NCBI RefSeq assembly: GCF_026230175.1
Contig: NZ_CP104208.1
Coordinates: 2,170,001 to 2,234,000, forward strand
Direction of reading: 5' to 3'
DNA length: 64,000 nt
Source: Desulfovibrio mangrovi
GTDB lineage: Bacteria > Desulfobacterota > Desulfovibrionia > Desulfovibrionales > Desulfovibrionaceae
The notes beneath the pieces were generated by a model. It was given only the letters and a program-made list of their open reading frames with translations. It ran no database searches and was not told the origin of the DNA. The translations under genes and the position numbers were made by a program. This document shows positions 8,527-17,618 of the stretch, piece after piece; the first letter of the stretch is position 1, and every line of letters starts with the position of its first letter.

Positions 8527-8990
8527 GAAAGATGATCATCCTGTTCTGCCTTGCCTCTCTCGCCCTTATGACTGGCTGCGGCGGCGGCAAGCAAAAGTAT
8601 GATTGGTGCAACTATTCCGATACCTACTACGGTATCGCCAAGAATGACTGCGAAGCAACCCAGATCAAACACAAGGCTGAACTGGAGCGCATCATGGATG
8701 TGGCTGCCAAGAAGAACCTTGAAGTGCCCCCCGGCATTTACGCCGAATACGGATTCCTGCTCTTCAAGTCCGGCAAGGCTGCCGACTCCATGCAGTGGTA
8801 TGCCAAGGAAAAGGCTCTCTATCCTGAATCTGCTGTGTTTGTTGAAATGCTGAGCCGTGCGGCGCAACGCCAGATAGACAAGGAAAAGCAGGCAGACGCC
8901 CAGCCGCAAGCTGAGCAGAACAGCCAGCCTGCAGCCGGAGTACAACCTGCACCGGAAAACGCCCCCGCTCAGGGACAGGCACAAAGCTAG
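8523..8990 (+). CDS. DUF4810 lipoprotein
   Basis: This is a 155-residue lipoprotein with lipobox MTGC (C19). The conserved core begins KYDWCNYSDTYYG, and a helical repeat-like body follows (YAEYGFLLFKSGKAADSMQWYAKEKALYPES), close to a tetratricopeptide-type hairpin. The C-terminal 40 residues are low-complexity Gln/Ala/Pro. This is the DUF4810 partner of CsgG-like and DUF799 proteins. In that set the proteins are thought to form an envelope complex, but a function is not established. Confidence 0.85.
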   Translation: MRKMIILFCLASLALMTGCGGGKQKYDWCNYSDTYYGIAKNDCEATQIKHKAELERIMDVAAKKNLEVPPGIYAEYGFLLFKSGKAADSMQWYAKEKALYPESAVFVEMLSRAAQRQIDKEKQADAQPQAEQNSQPAAGVQPAPENAPAQGQAQS

Positions 8991-9005
8991 CGGAGAAGAA
9001 AGAAC

Positions 9006-9704
9006 ATGCGCAAACTCATTCCGTTTCTCCTGCTTTTCTGCTTTGCCATGACAGGTTGCGCCAAGATGGTAACCAAGCAGGAATGTTTCCCCGGCATGTA
9101 CGCAGAGCAGCCCAAAAGCATTCTGGTACTGCCGCCCATGAACGAAACCACGGCAACAGACGCCAAGGCCTATTACACCACCACCATCGCGGAACCGCTC
9201 TCGTTTAACGGATTCTACGTATTCCCTGTTCCCGTGGTAGCTGAAATCATGCAGCACGAGGGCATCTATGATACCGAACTGCTGTATGGTTCTCCCGTAA
9301 GTATGTTCAAGGAGAAGTTCGGCGCAGACTGCGTGCTCTTCACCAAAATCAAGAAATGGGATCTTGTGTATTACGTCGTCGGCGGAAATCTCACCGTCGG
9401 CTTTGAAAGTGAACTGCAGTCCACCACGACCAATGAAACTCTCTGGAAATACAGCGGTCAGGTCGTGGTCGACCTTGGCGGCGGCTCTGGCAATGTTTTC
9501 GTAGACATTGTTGCTACCGCCATCAAAGCCGTTGCCACGGACTACGTACCGTACGCCCGAATGGCCAACTACCAGACCTTCGGCACCATGCCGGTAGGAC
9601 CGCACAACGCCCGCTACATGCAGGACGGTCAGGACCAGCTCTTTGACCAGCGGACTCCCGCCAAGGACACTGCTCCGGTCTCGGACGGCGCTGCAGCCCA
9701 ATAA
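9006..9704 (+). CDS. DUF799 (GNA1162-like) lipoprotein
   Basis: This is a 232-residue lipoprotein with lipobox MTGC (C18). The body matches DUF799, the family of Neisseria GNA1162: SILVLPPMNETTATDAKAYY, then VAEIMQHEGIYDTELLYG, then a strand-rich C-terminal half. The structural core of that family resembles the periplasmic domain of TolB/CsgG-type proteins. The final 30 residues are a variable tail. It is the last gene of the lipoprotein operon, 15 bases after the DUF4810 stop with GGAGAAGAAAG upstream, and a strong terminator follows. Confidence 0.85.
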   Translation: MRKLIPFLLLFCFAMTGCAKMVTKQECFPGMYAEQPKSILVLPPMNETTATDAKAYYTTTIAEPLSFNGFYVFPVPVVAEIMQHEGIYDTELLYGSPVSMFKEKFGADCVLFTKIKKWDLVYYVVGGNLTVGFESELQSTTTNETLWKYSGQVVVDLGGGSGNVFVDIVATAIKAVATDYVPYARMANYQTFGTMPVGPHNARYMQDGQDQLFDQRTPAKDTAPVSDGAAAQ

Positions 9705-9716
9705 CCCCGCATAACA

Positions 9717-9742
9717 AAGCCCCCGTCGCAAGACGGGGGCTT
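9717..9742. terminator. hairpin terminator after lipoprotein operon
   Basis: A perfect nine-pair stem GCCCCCGTC / GACGGGGGC with a GCAA loop, flanked by AA and TT, lies between convergent genes. Confidence 0.85.
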
Positions 9743-9778
9743 CTTCATTACAATACCCGACCAGCAGGACCGGACAGG

Positions 9779-10582
9779 CTATTTATCCCGATTCGAGGCA
9801 GACTCATCTGCCTGCCGGGAATCCTGAGACTCGGTGATCTCCGGAATGCCTGCCTTGTCAGCAAGCCAGCGAACCTGTCTGCACACGCCCATAAGCAGCG
9901 AAAACTCATGCCTCCGCAAGGCCATCTTTTGCAGGAAGCGCCGCACAGGCAACATGAAATAGTCAGGATTGTCCTTGCGCAGAAAGTCGATGCGCATGAG
10001 CGTATCACGCAGGGTTCGAATCACGGTCTCCTGCTCCTCATGGGTGCACAGGGGTGACTGAGCGCCGCTGGTGCCGGGAACAAGCGGTGTGCGCACGCCA
10101 GACTTGAAGCACTCGTACAGCACGATAAGCACAGCCTGCGCCAGATTGAGCGAGCTTGCCTGCGGGTTCACGGGAATGGTCAGGAGCTGGTTGCAGATTT
10201 CCGTCTCCTCGTTGGTCAGCCCCTTATCCTCAGGGCCGAACAGCACGGCTACCTTGGCACCTTCCGCGATCTGCCCGGTAATGAGCGGAGCCGCCTTTTC
10301 AGGCGACAGAATCTCACTGCGCCAGCCACCCGTGCGGGCTGTCGTGCCATACACGTGATGGTAGCCGGCAAGAGCCGTGGCGAGATCATCTTCCACGCGG
10401 ATGGAGCGCACAAGCTCCGCTCCCTTGATGGTGGCAAGGGACAAAATCCTGTCCTCGTCCCAACGTTCGGGTTGCACCACCACCAGCTCACTCACGCCCA
10501 TGTTCACGCAGGCGCGGGCGGCCATGCCAATATTCTCGGGAAAACGCGGCTTCACCAAAACCACGGCAAGATTGTCCAGCAT
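9779..10582 (-). CDS. trmJ: TrmJ-like tRNA/rRNA 2'-O-methyltransferase (SPOUT)
   Basis: This is a 267-residue SPOUT-family methyltransferase. The N-terminal strand and helix (VVLVKPRFPENIGMAARA) hold the conserved Asn/Arg. The knot region has VLFGPEDKGLTNEE and the C-terminal motif IPVNPQASSLNLAQAV, both of which build the SAM-binding trefoil knot. TrmJ makes the 2'-O-methyl at position 32 of tRNAs; closely related proteins act on rRNA, so the symbol is tentative. I chose ATG 10582 (MLDN) over 10591 because GGA lies at a suitable distance and the family usually starts this way. Confidence 0.82.
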   Translation of the reverse strand: MLDNLAVVLVKPRFPENIGMAARACVNMGVSELVVVQPERWDEDRILSLATIKGAELVRSIRVEDDLATALAGYHHVYGTTARTGGWRSEILSPEKAAPLITGQIAEGAKVAVLFGPEDKGLTNEETEICNQLLTIPVNPQASSLNLAQAVLIVLYECFKSGVRTPLVPGTSGAQSPLCTHEEQETVIRTLRDTLMRIDFLRKDNPDYFMLPVRRFLQKMALRRHEFSLLMGVCRQVRWLADKAGIPEITESQDSRQADESASNRDK

Positions 10583-10602
10583 TGCTTCCATCCGTTGCTA
10601 AG

Positions 10603-10637
10603 AAATAAAAAGGCGGGCCATGTGCTCACGGCCCGCC
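10603..10637 (-). terminator. terminator for paaK-DUF456 operon
   Basis: On the minus strand an eight-pair stem GGCGGGCC / GGCCCGCC is followed directly by TTTTTATTT, the classic intrinsic terminator form. Confidence 0.85.
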
Positions 10638-10737
10638 CGAAATCGTTTCACCTGTCAGATCGGCCTGTCGGCCCCCTTTCATTCTTCCATCTGCGCCATG
10701 CAGTCAAGTCGCGACTGTGGTCGTTCTACCGGAATCC

Positions 10738-11244
10738 CTATGCCCAGATATGCGAAGCACCGAGCATCACAAGGCAGACACCGATGCCGAACTTGATGCC
10801 AAGACCGAGGAACTTGCCGAAAAACGCCCCTTTGGCGGCGTGTCTGGCTACGTCAAAGGAACGCCCCTGCCCTATTTCCAGCAGCAGACACCCTGCATAA
10901 GCACCGGCCAACGCGCCCACGAGCGCGCCCAGCCCCAGAAAGAACGGAGCACCGAGAATGGCTCCGGCAATGGCGCCGATAATGCCGCCCACATTCCCCT
11001 TGTTGCTGCCGCCATAGCGCTTGGCTCCCAGCACCTGCACGCCGAATTCAAGTACCTCTCCCAGCAGAGCCAGCCCTCCGGCAATGAGGAAGAAGGTGGT
11101 ATCCATGCCTTCGGCTTCGGGATGGATGAAGCGCCACAGACCGAGCAGGCCCAGCACCAGCCAGTTTCCCGGCAGCGAGAAGATGTGCAGCCCAAGCGAC
11201 AGGGCCATGAACAGAATGAAAAGCGAACCTATGAATAATTCCAC
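10738..11244 (-). CDS. DUF456 membrane protein
   Basis: This is a 168-residue, very hydrophobic protein with about four or five membrane segments and glycine-rich hairpins (GGIIGAIAGAILGAPFFLG, LGALVGALAGAYAG), the pattern of DUF456. It begins with GTG, eight bases after the CoA ligase stop, with AGGA upstream, so it is co-transcribed with that ligase. No function is known for the family. The glycine-zipper pattern suggests tightly packed helices. Confidence 0.75.
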   Translation of the reverse strand: MELFIGSLFILFMALSLGLHIFSLPGNWLVLGLLGLWRFIHPEAEGMDTTFFLIAGGLALLGEVLEFGVQVLGAKRYGGSNKGNVGGIIGAIAGAILGAPFFLGLGALVGALAGAYAGCLLLEIGQGRSFDVARHAAKGAFFGKFLGLGIKFGIGVCLVMLGASHIWA

Positions 11245-11252
11245 AATATGTC

Positions 11253-12548
11253 CTAAGCCTCGCGGTTATCCACCACGCGCTGCGCCTTGCCTTCCGCCTT
11301 GGGCAGGCTGTTGTGCTGCACAAGGTCAACGCGGGGCGTGATGAGCAGTTCGTCGCGCAGGCGGCCGACGATACGCTTCTGCAGGTCACGCAGCACGCGC
11401 ATGTCTTCCACGAAATGTTCTTCGCGGATTTCCACCTTCACACGGATCTGATCGATGAAGTTCTCGCGCTCCAGCACGATGAGATAGTTCTCGCCCACTT
11501 CGGGGAAGCCCATGAGCACCTGCTCGATCTGCATGGGGTAGAGGTTCACACCCTTGATGATGAGCATGTCGTCCGCACGGCCCAGAATGCGGTCTATGCG
11601 GCGATGCGTACGACCGCAGGCGCACTCACCCGGAATGATGCGGGTCAGGTCCTTGGTGCGATAGCGCAGAATGGGCATACCCTGACGGCACAGGGTAGTC
11701 ATGACCAGTTCGCCCACCTCGCCGTCCGGCAGGGGCTCGAAGGTCTCGGGATGCACGATCTCAGCAATGTAGGCATCTTCCCATACATGCATGCCGCACT
11801 GGTGAACGCACTCGAAGGCAACGCCGGGGCCGTTCATCTCGGAAAGGCCGTAAGAGTTGTAGGCCTTCACGTCCATCAACTCCTCGATGCGCCTGCGGGT
11901 TTCCTCGGTGTGCGGCTCCGCGCCGATAAGTGCTACGCGCAGTGCAAGGCGTGCAGGGTCTTCACCGCTGTCGCGCATGGCCGCGCCGAAATACAGCGCG
12001 TAGGAAGGAATGATGTGCGCCACGGTGGTATTGAAATCGCGCATGAACTTGAGCTGGCGCGCCGTGTTACCGGGCCCAGCCGGAATGGTCAGGCAGCCCA
12101 GACGCTCGGCGCCGTAGTGCAGACCGAGACCGCCCGTGAACAGACCGTAGCCGGTAATGTTCTGGAACACGTCTTCGCGGCGCACGCCCACCATATGCAT
12201 GCTGCGGGCCATAAGGTCAGCCCATGAATTGATGTCGTTCTGCGTGTAATGGATAACGGTGGGGGAACCCGTGGTACCGCTTGAGGCATGCATACGCACC
12301 ATCTCGCTCTGCGGCAGGGTGTTCAGTCCGTCGGGATACTGCGAGCGGAGGTCGTCCTTGGTCGTAAAGGGAATACGCCGCACGTCATCCAGCGTCTTGA
12401 AGGAATCCGGCGTAAGTCCCGCCTCTTTCAGACGCTTGCCGTAAAACGGGGAACGCATGGCCTGCGACACAGTATTACGCAAGCGCACCAACTGCACCTG
12501 TTCCAATTCTTCCCGACTCAACAGCTCCGCTCTATCAAAAACTTCCAT
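11253..12548 (-). CDS. paaK: phenylacetate-CoA ligase family (PaaK)
   Basis: This is a 431-residue adenylate-forming enzyme. The P-loop-like motif SSGTTGSPTV is at about residue 90, followed by the family motif YNSYGLSEMNGPG and a C-terminal AMP-binding domain (RTHRRIDRILGRADDMLIIKG). PaaK converts an aryl acid, ATP and CoA to the CoA thioester. In anaerobes several PaaK paralogues exist and their real substrates vary, so phenylacetate is only the default. The ribosome site is GAGGGTG. The gene is followed at once by the DUF456 gene. Confidence 0.85.
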   Translation of the reverse strand: MEVFDRAELLSREELEQVQLVRLRNTVSQAMRSPFYGKRLKEAGLTPDSFKTLDDVRRIPFTTKDDLRSQYPDGLNTLPQSEMVRMHASSGTTGSPTVIHYTQNDINSWADLMARSMHMVGVRREDVFQNITGYGLFTGGLGLHYGAERLGCLTIPAGPGNTARQLKFMRDFNTTVAHIIPSYALYFGAAMRDSGEDPARLALRVALIGAEPHTEETRRRIEELMDVKAYNSYGLSEMNGPGVAFECVHQCGMHVWEDAYIAEIVHPETFEPLPDGEVGELVMTTLCRQGMPILRYRTKDLTRIIPGECACGRTHRRIDRILGRADDMLIIKGVNLYPMQIEQVLMGFPEVGENYLIVLERENFIDQIRVKVEIREEHFVEDMRVLRDLQKRIVGRLRDELLITPRVDLVQHNSLPKAEGKAQRVVDNREA

Positions 12549-12795
12549 GTCACCCTCTTGTTCTGGAACGTATCACTCCCGATCAATCCGCCACCGCAGC
12601 GCTCCGGTTCCGTCCTGCAACGCATCACGCGCGGCACAGGAGCGTAGCCTCAGCTTTCCGCCCATCGTAAACAACAGGGGAAAAGCCTGTTCCTGACGGT
12701 GCACACATCACGCGAATCAGGCGCACACCCATGAAACACGGCTACTTGGAGCGAGGGGCGATTGTATCCGCACGCACAAAAATGTCAAATTCGGA

Positions 12796-13848
12796 TTACG
12801 GGAGTTCCGTGCCTGAAGTGAGGGCATATCCCTTGAGGAGTCCGAAGCATCCGGCCAGCATCATGTCCCCGCCGGGAGCGATGAACTGGCCCTGTCCACG
12901 CAGAATCTCGCGACGCGGTCCGAGAATGTACGCAGGGCGGAATCCTTCCGCCTCATCGGGCAGGGGCAGGTTCATGCAGCCGTGGCCGCCCGTGCTGCGC
13001 ACCATTTCGTCGGTAAGCCAGCCACGACGGAACTCCACAAGGTCGTCGATGAGCTTTTCCTGCGGCAGCATGCCCGTGTGATGCTCGTACACGCCCAGCA
13101 CACGTTCCTTGTAGACAAGGAAGGCCACCAGATGACTGTTGCCCACGTTAACCACCAGCACGCCTTCCCTGTGGCTGCGGGCGGCGATCTCCGGCATGAA
13201 CAGCGCGCCGAGCAACGCAGCGGCAGCGGAATCCGCCACGGGGCCGAAACCGGTGGCACGCTGGATGGCGGCAAGGCGGGTCATGGGAGCGGGGGCCGTT
13301 GCATACAGCAGCGCGGCAAGATCGCCGTCATGCTCGGTCAGCAGATCGCGCCAGAGCTGGAAACGCCCCACGCGATTGCCGAAGCCGTCCGGTTCGGGAT
13401 GGAAACCGTGGTCCTGCGCGGCCGCGATGACCAGATCAGGATAGGCAAGCCCGGCCATGCCGAGAAAGGCCCGCCACCATGCCGGATCATAGTCTGCCAG
13501 CGCCACGGGCGCATAACCTGCGGGGCAGCGTTCCTCTATGTCTATGCCCCAACTGCGCACCTTGTCCGCATTATCGTGCAGGGCAAAGGCCGCATCGGGA
13601 TGCACGGCCACTTTCAGACCGGCTTCCATGTGCCGCTTCAGGGCACCGAAAAAACCGCCGCCCATATTGCTGCCGTGCAGATACACGGAAACGCCGTCAC
13701 GGGTGTGCGCTTCCACCTGCTGCGCCACCATGCGGGCAGGGGCGGGCAACACGAACTTGGGGCAGTTTTCAAGTTCCCTGCCGGGAATGTAGTAGAGAAC
13801 GTCCTGCGTTCCGCTGCCAATATCGAGCAACAGCATGGTACGGGGCAT
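12796..13848 (-). CDS. DUF1786 ASKHA-like protein
   Basis: This is a 350-residue protein matching DUF1786. It starts with an actin/sugar-kinase type phosphate loop (LLLDIGSGTQDVL) and has a second nucleotide-fold motif (VLVVNVGNSHLVAFLVY) at about 215-235. Several Gly-rich turns (LHGSNMGGGFFG, GNRVGRF) recur in the family. The fold suggests ATP binding, but no reaction is known. It stands alone with its own ribosome site (AGGAAAG). A tRNA gene lies divergently upstream. Confidence 0.75.
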   Translation of the reverse strand: MPRTMLLLDIGSGTQDVLYYIPGRELENCPKFVLPAPARMVAQQVEAHTRDGVSVYLHGSNMGGGFFGALKRHMEAGLKVAVHPDAAFALHDNADKVRSWGIDIEERCPAGYAPVALADYDPAWWRAFLGMAGLAYPDLVIAAAQDHGFHPEPDGFGNRVGRFQLWRDLLTEHDGDLAALLYATAPAPMTRLAAIQRATGFGPVADSAAAALLGALFMPEIAARSHREGVLVVNVGNSHLVAFLVYKERVLGVYEHHTGMLPQEKLIDDLVEFRRGWLTDEMVRSTGGHGCMNLPLPDEAEGFRPAYILGPRREILRGQGQFIAPGGDMMLAGCFGLLKGYALTSGTELP

Positions 13849-14120
13849 GGTCTTTCCTTATATGATATGAAGTGGTGTCTGATTGAAATGAATATACGGC
13901 CAAAGGTTCCGGACGCCATGTTCCGCGCCCTGCCGTATACCGGATGTGTAACGCGAACCCCCGTGATTTGGAAGGCCTTTACCCCGCCGGTGGCCGGGCA
14001 GTTTTATCCGGCGACAGAAATTTTCATTATTTCAAAAAAAGCGCTTGCCAAGGTCGGGCTGTTTTGCATATATATCGCCTCCGCGCTGACGAGGAAAAAG
14101 TCAGCGACAAATGGTAACTC

Positions 14121-14207
14121 GCCGGGGTGGTGGAATTGGTAGACACGCTATCTTGAGGGGGTAGTGGGAGAAATCCCGTAAGGGTTCGAGTCCCTTCTTC
14201 GGCACCA
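14121..14207 (+). tRNA. tRNA-Leu (anticodon GAG)
   Basis: A class II tRNA of 87 bases with encoded CCA. The acceptor stem is GCCGGGG / CTTCGGC with G-U pairs. The D-arm contains the Leu-typical GGAATTGGTAGACACGC, the anticodon stem CTATC/GGTAG holds the loop TTGAGGG (anticodon GAG), the variable arm GGGAGAAATCCC is long, and the T-arm carries GTTCGAGTC. Confidence 0.93.
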
Positions 14208-14218
14208 TTGAGAACAAA

Positions 14219-14247
14219 GGCTTCAGTCGCAAGACTGGAGCCTTTTT
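14219..14247 (+). terminator. terminator after tRNA-Leu(GAG)
   Basis: A ten-pair stem GGCTTCAGTC / GACTGGAGCC with GCAA loop, followed by TTTTTC. Confidence 0.85.
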
Positions 14248-14345
14248 CAGTTGTGCGCCCTCCCCAGCCCTGCCGCATCAACACAAAACCGCCCGCTCCC
14301 TTGTGGGAACAGGCGGTACATCGTCATCCAATAGCGGACGGCCTG

Positions 14346-14852
14346 CTAATGGGCGGCCTCATACAGCTTATTGATCATCTCCGTTGAATCCGGCGGAGAG
14401 CCCTTTGGGCCACGCCTGACATACTGCACGAACAACACGTTCTCCTTGTAGGGACGCAGCAGGCCCACCATGCTTTCAGACTGCTCCGCAGAAGCGGACA
14501 CGGCGGGGCACTCAAAGGCCAGCAGGTACATCTTTTCCGCGTCCACGTGCTGCCCGCGGAGCTTGGCCCCTTCGCAGCTCGTCTGCAGTTCCTCGCCGAA
14601 ATGCCTTGCCACGCTAAGATACTGTGAGGCCTGTGCCTTCTTGAACACAAGAAAGGTGTACATCTCCGACCACGCCTCATCCGTTTCGCCTTCGGGAATA
14701 TACTGAACGATCTTCACCCCTTCCGTCTCATTGGCGTAGGCAGGCACAAAGCCTTCCGGCAGACCGGCACGGGCAGAGGTGGCGGACAACAAGGCCGACG
14801 CCCAGATCAACGTGAAACAGAGATAACAGAGAATTCGACGCATCGATTGCAT
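14346..14852 (-). CDS. secreted protein of unknown function
   Basis: This is a 168-residue protein with a clear Sec signal peptide (hydrophobic residues 7-25, cleavage likely after SARA, before GLPEGF). The mature part of about 140 residues contains VKIVQYIPEGETDEAWSEM and FVQYVRRGPKGSPP. It resembles small secreted proteins of unknown function that carry a beta-rich core for the bacterial envelope. No family was recognised with confidence. Three start codons are close together (14873, 14852, 14843). I chose 14852, which has a purine-rich GCGGGG before it. Confidence 0.65.
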   Translation of the reverse strand: MQSMRRILCYLCFTLIWASALLSATSARAGLPEGFVPAYANETEGVKIVQYIPEGETDEAWSEMYTFLVFKKAQASQYLSVARHFGEELQTSCEGAKLRGQHVDAEKMYLLAFECPAVSASAEQSESMVGLLRPYKENVLFVQYVRRGPKGSPPDSTEMINKLYEAAH

Positions 14853-14971
14853 GGCATACCCCGCTCGCAGCATGGTTGCCCGACAGCCTACATCAGGCAG
14901 TCTGCCGGACTGAAGCACGCTCAGACATATCCCAGCATGACCTGAGGAGCAACAGGAAGGGATGAGCCCCC

Positions 14972-15973
14972 CTACGCGTTCTGCACCTTCAGATAGAGCA
15001 CCAGCCCAAGCAGAGTGAGGGAAATTCCTGTCCATCCCAAGGCGTGCGGCAATGCACCGCCGAGCAGAATGGCCTCTCCGGCGAGAGAAAAGACGACCTC
15101 CATGGCCTGCGTGCTGTCCGCCGCGGCCAGTTGCGAAGGACTGCGGGCCATATGGCGCGCGCTGAGAAACAGGCTGGTCGCGGCCACGCCGGAGAACGCG
15201 GCCACCAGAAGCGTCTTCATGATCTGCCCTTCGGACGGCAGCGAGGGAGCACAAAAAGCCACAAGCAGAACCCAGAAAGGCAGGGAGCCAAGCGTCAGCA
15301 GAAGCACCCTGCACATGGCGTCCTGCATGACAGACTCGTCCGTTCCGGATCCGCCCATGGCCGGTATGCGACGCCGCAGGGCAGCCAAAACGCCCGTCCT
15401 TTCTTCTGAAACAGCACTGTCCGACTGCGCGGCTTCGCGTGCCTCCCACACCATCTGGTTGCCGAAGGGATAGACAAAGGCGGCACCGAGAACGGGCAAG
15501 GCTCCCAGCAGCACCTCATGCAGCGGCAGCGCTCCAGCCTGCTCCAGATTGATGCACAACACGCCCGCAAACACGATAAGGGTGAACAGCAGGGCTCTGA
15601 GCGACACCTTTCTGCCGAAGAGCAGCAGGACCACGGGCGTTGCGAGAATGGTCATCTGCCATGTGGCCGCCACCACCCACCCCGGAGCATACGACGCACT
15701 GAAGCTGATCAACGCGTAAAACACGCCGAACCCCACACTGCCCGCCAGCATCCAGAAATAACAATGTCTGCGGAACAAGCGCAACGCATTTGCAGCAAGA
15801 GCGGTCTTGCCAGTAACAACGAACCACACGGCCAGCAAAACCAGCATCCACACATAGCGTAAAGCTGCGGTCCACACCCAGTGACCACCTTCAAGACTCA
15901 TGGCCCTGTTAAGCACAAATGTAGAACTGAAAAACAGAGCAGCAAGAATACCGGTTACAACAATCCTGAGCAT
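14972..15973 (-). CDS. DMT-superfamily multidrug-efflux-type transporter
   Basis: This is a 333-residue membrane protein with about ten hydrophobic segments in two halves joined by a polar loop (EAREAAQSDSAVSEERTG). It matches the drug/metabolite transporter family related to EmrE duplications: the first helix has FFSSTFVLNRAM, and the second half ends with ILLGGALPHALGWTGISLTLLGLVLYLKV. The substrate is unknown. The ribosome site AGAAGGTG supports the start. It is separately transcribed from the secreted-protein gene 120 bases downstream. Confidence 0.8.
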   Translation of the reverse strand: MLRIVVTGILAALFFSSTFVLNRAMSLEGGHWVWTAALRYVWMLVLLAVWFVVTGKTALAANALRLFRRHCYFWMLAGSVGFGVFYALISFSASYAPGWVVAATWQMTILATPVVLLLFGRKVSLRALLFTLIVFAGVLCINLEQAGALPLHEVLLGALPVLGAAFVYPFGNQMVWEAREAAQSDSAVSEERTGVLAALRRRIPAMGGSGTDESVMQDAMCRVLLLTLGSLPFWVLLVAFCAPSLPSEGQIMKTLLVAAFSGVAATSLFLSARHMARSPSQLAAADSTQAMEVVFSLAGEAILLGGALPHALGWTGISLTLLGLVLYLKVQNA

Positions 15974-16168
15974 GGTTCACCTTCTGTGGCAACATTTACG
16001 GGCAACACCTTGAGCAGACAACCAGCACACTTGCACGCAGACTACGCCAAGTCAATGCGGCACGAGGCGTTAACTGGCAAAGCAACCTATACCGCCATGC
16101 CCGCTAAAAACTGAGCGTCTGATGCATTTCTCACTGCACACAAGAGAGCCACACTCTCCAATCACATG

Positions 16169-16198
16169 GTGACAACCACCAAAATTATACCTTATACT
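16169..16198 (+). promoter_or_regulatory. candidate promoter of the Ugp-type operon
   Basis: GTGACA and TATACT are 18 bases apart in the 406-base gap (15974-16379) between the divergent exporter and the ABC operon. The leader would be about 175 bases and includes a small GCGCC/GGCGC hairpin near 16280. I looked for paired Pho-box heptamers, expected for a Ugp operon, and found no convincing copy. Nothing else in this gap looks coding. Confidence 0.4.
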
Positions 16199-16379
16199 CC
16201 GGATGCTAAGCAGAGCTGTAACACTAATGACGGCCACGTTTCACACAACCGAAGCAAGACATGGGTTAAACCACCTGACTGGCGCCAACAGGCGCGACAA
16301 CACACCAGAATACCATAACAAGTCCGCTTCCATCGCAAAAGTCAGATCGAGTACGGAATAGCGAGATGAGAGGTACCCC

Positions 16380-17480
16380 TTGGGTTTCATTCAATTCAAA
16401 AACGTAACAAAGTCTTTCGGCAAAACGGAAGTCATTCCGGACATTTCGCTCGATATCAGCAAAGGCGAACTCATCGTCTTCGTCGGCCCCAGCGGTTGCG
16501 GCAAGTCCACCCTGCTGCGATTGCTGGCAGGGCTTGAAGAAGTCACCGCCGGAACCGTCCACATAAACGGCGAAGACGTAACCCACCGACAGCCCAAAGA
16601 GCGCAATATCGCCATGGTGTTCCAGAACTACGCGCTCTATCCGCATATGACGGTGGAAGAAAACATCGCTTTCAGCATGAAACTCTCCGGTGTTCCCAAG
16701 GCGGAACGCCAGAAGCGCGTGAAGGAAGCCGCAGACCTGCTCGGCCTCGGCGAACTGCTCGCACGCAAACCCCGCGAGCTTTCAGGCGGCCAGCGTCAGC
16801 GTGTGGCCATGGGCCGGGCCATCGTCCGCGACCCGCAGGTGTTCCTGATGGACGAGCCGCTCTCCAACCTCGACGCGAAACTCCGCAACCATATGCGCGT
16901 GGAAATCCGCCAATTGCAGCGCAGGCTCGGCACCACGATGATTTACGTGACCCATGATCAGGTGGAAGCCATGACCATGGCGGACCGCATCGTCATTCTG
17001 GACAAGGGCAATGTGCGTCAGTTCGGCACTCCGCAGGAGGTGTATTGCCAGCCTGCAAACACCTTTGTGGCCGATTTTATCGGTTCGCCATCCATCAACC
17101 TGCTTCCGGCCGAGCGCATCTCGCACGCGACACTGCGGCTGGGCGGCGCGGTTGACCTGCCCCTTGCGCCGGAATGCGCCGAAGCATTGGGCTCTGCAAG
17201 CGCATTCATTGTGGGGATTCGTCCCGAACATATTTCGGTGAATTCCGGCTCTTCCGGCAATGGTGCTGCCGCATGGAAGACCGCAGTCACCCTGAACGAA
17301 CTGCTGGGCGGAGAAAGCCTGCTGCACGCCACTCTGGGCACGGAGTCCGTGCGGGTCAAAATGACGGGCAGAGAAGCCTTCGCTCCCGGAGAAACAGTCA
17401 GCCTCTCCTTCAACGCAGAGCACGCGCACGTGTTCAGCGAAGACGGATCGGTCTGCCTGTGCCACTCCCAAGACGTGTAA
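16380..17480 (+). CDS. ugpC: UgpC/MalK-type ABC transporter ATPase
   Basis: This is a 366-residue ATPase of the sugar/glycerol-phosphate importer class. Walker A is GPSGCGKST at about residue 38, the signature is LSGGQRQRVAMGRA, Walker B is VFLMDEPLSNLD, and the switch is VTHDQVEAMTMAD. A C-terminal regulatory TOBE/OB domain of about 120 residues follows, as in UgpC and MalK. The start is an unusual TTG with AGAGGT just upstream; no ATG or GTG in frame fits. It is the first gene of the operon, whereas in E. coli ugpC lies after the permease genes. Confidence 0.85.
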   Translation: MGFIQFKNVTKSFGKTEVIPDISLDISKGELIVFVGPSGCGKSTLLRLLAGLEEVTAGTVHINGEDVTHRQPKERNIAMVFQNYALYPHMTVEENIAFSMKLSGVPKAERQKRVKEAADLLGLGELLARKPRELSGGQRQRVAMGRAIVRDPQVFLMDEPLSNLDAKLRNHMRVEIRQLQRRLGTTMIYVTHDQVEAMTMADRIVILDKGNVRQFGTPQEVYCQPANTFVADFIGSPSINLLPAERISHATLRLGGAVDLPLAPECAEALGSASAFIVGIRPEHISVNSGSSGNGAAAWKTAVTLNELLGGESLLHATLGTESVRVKMTGREAFAPGETVSLSFNAEHAHVFSEDGSVCLCHSQDV

Positions 17481-17519
17481 CCGGCGAGTAAAGAGACAAG
17501 GAAGCTGTACATGGGGGTC

Positions 17520-17540
17520 GTCCGGCATGGGTTGCCGGAC
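17520..17540 (+). terminator. intra-operon hairpin before ugpB
   Basis: A perfect eight-pair stem GTCCGGCA / TGCCGGAC with a five-base loop and no U-run. It may be an mRNA processing or stability element separating the ATPase message from the abundant binding-protein message. Confidence 0.5.
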
Positions 17541-17618
17541 GGGATTGATCCAGGCTCTACCGCCTGATGCGGCGTTGCCGGCATCCGGCGCATTTTGAAC
17601 CCAATCTGGAGGTTGTAC

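Noticed and set aside
14027-14284. Minus-strand frame overlapping tRNA-Leu(GAG)
   Set aside because: It is the common false protein produced by reading through a tRNA and its terminator.
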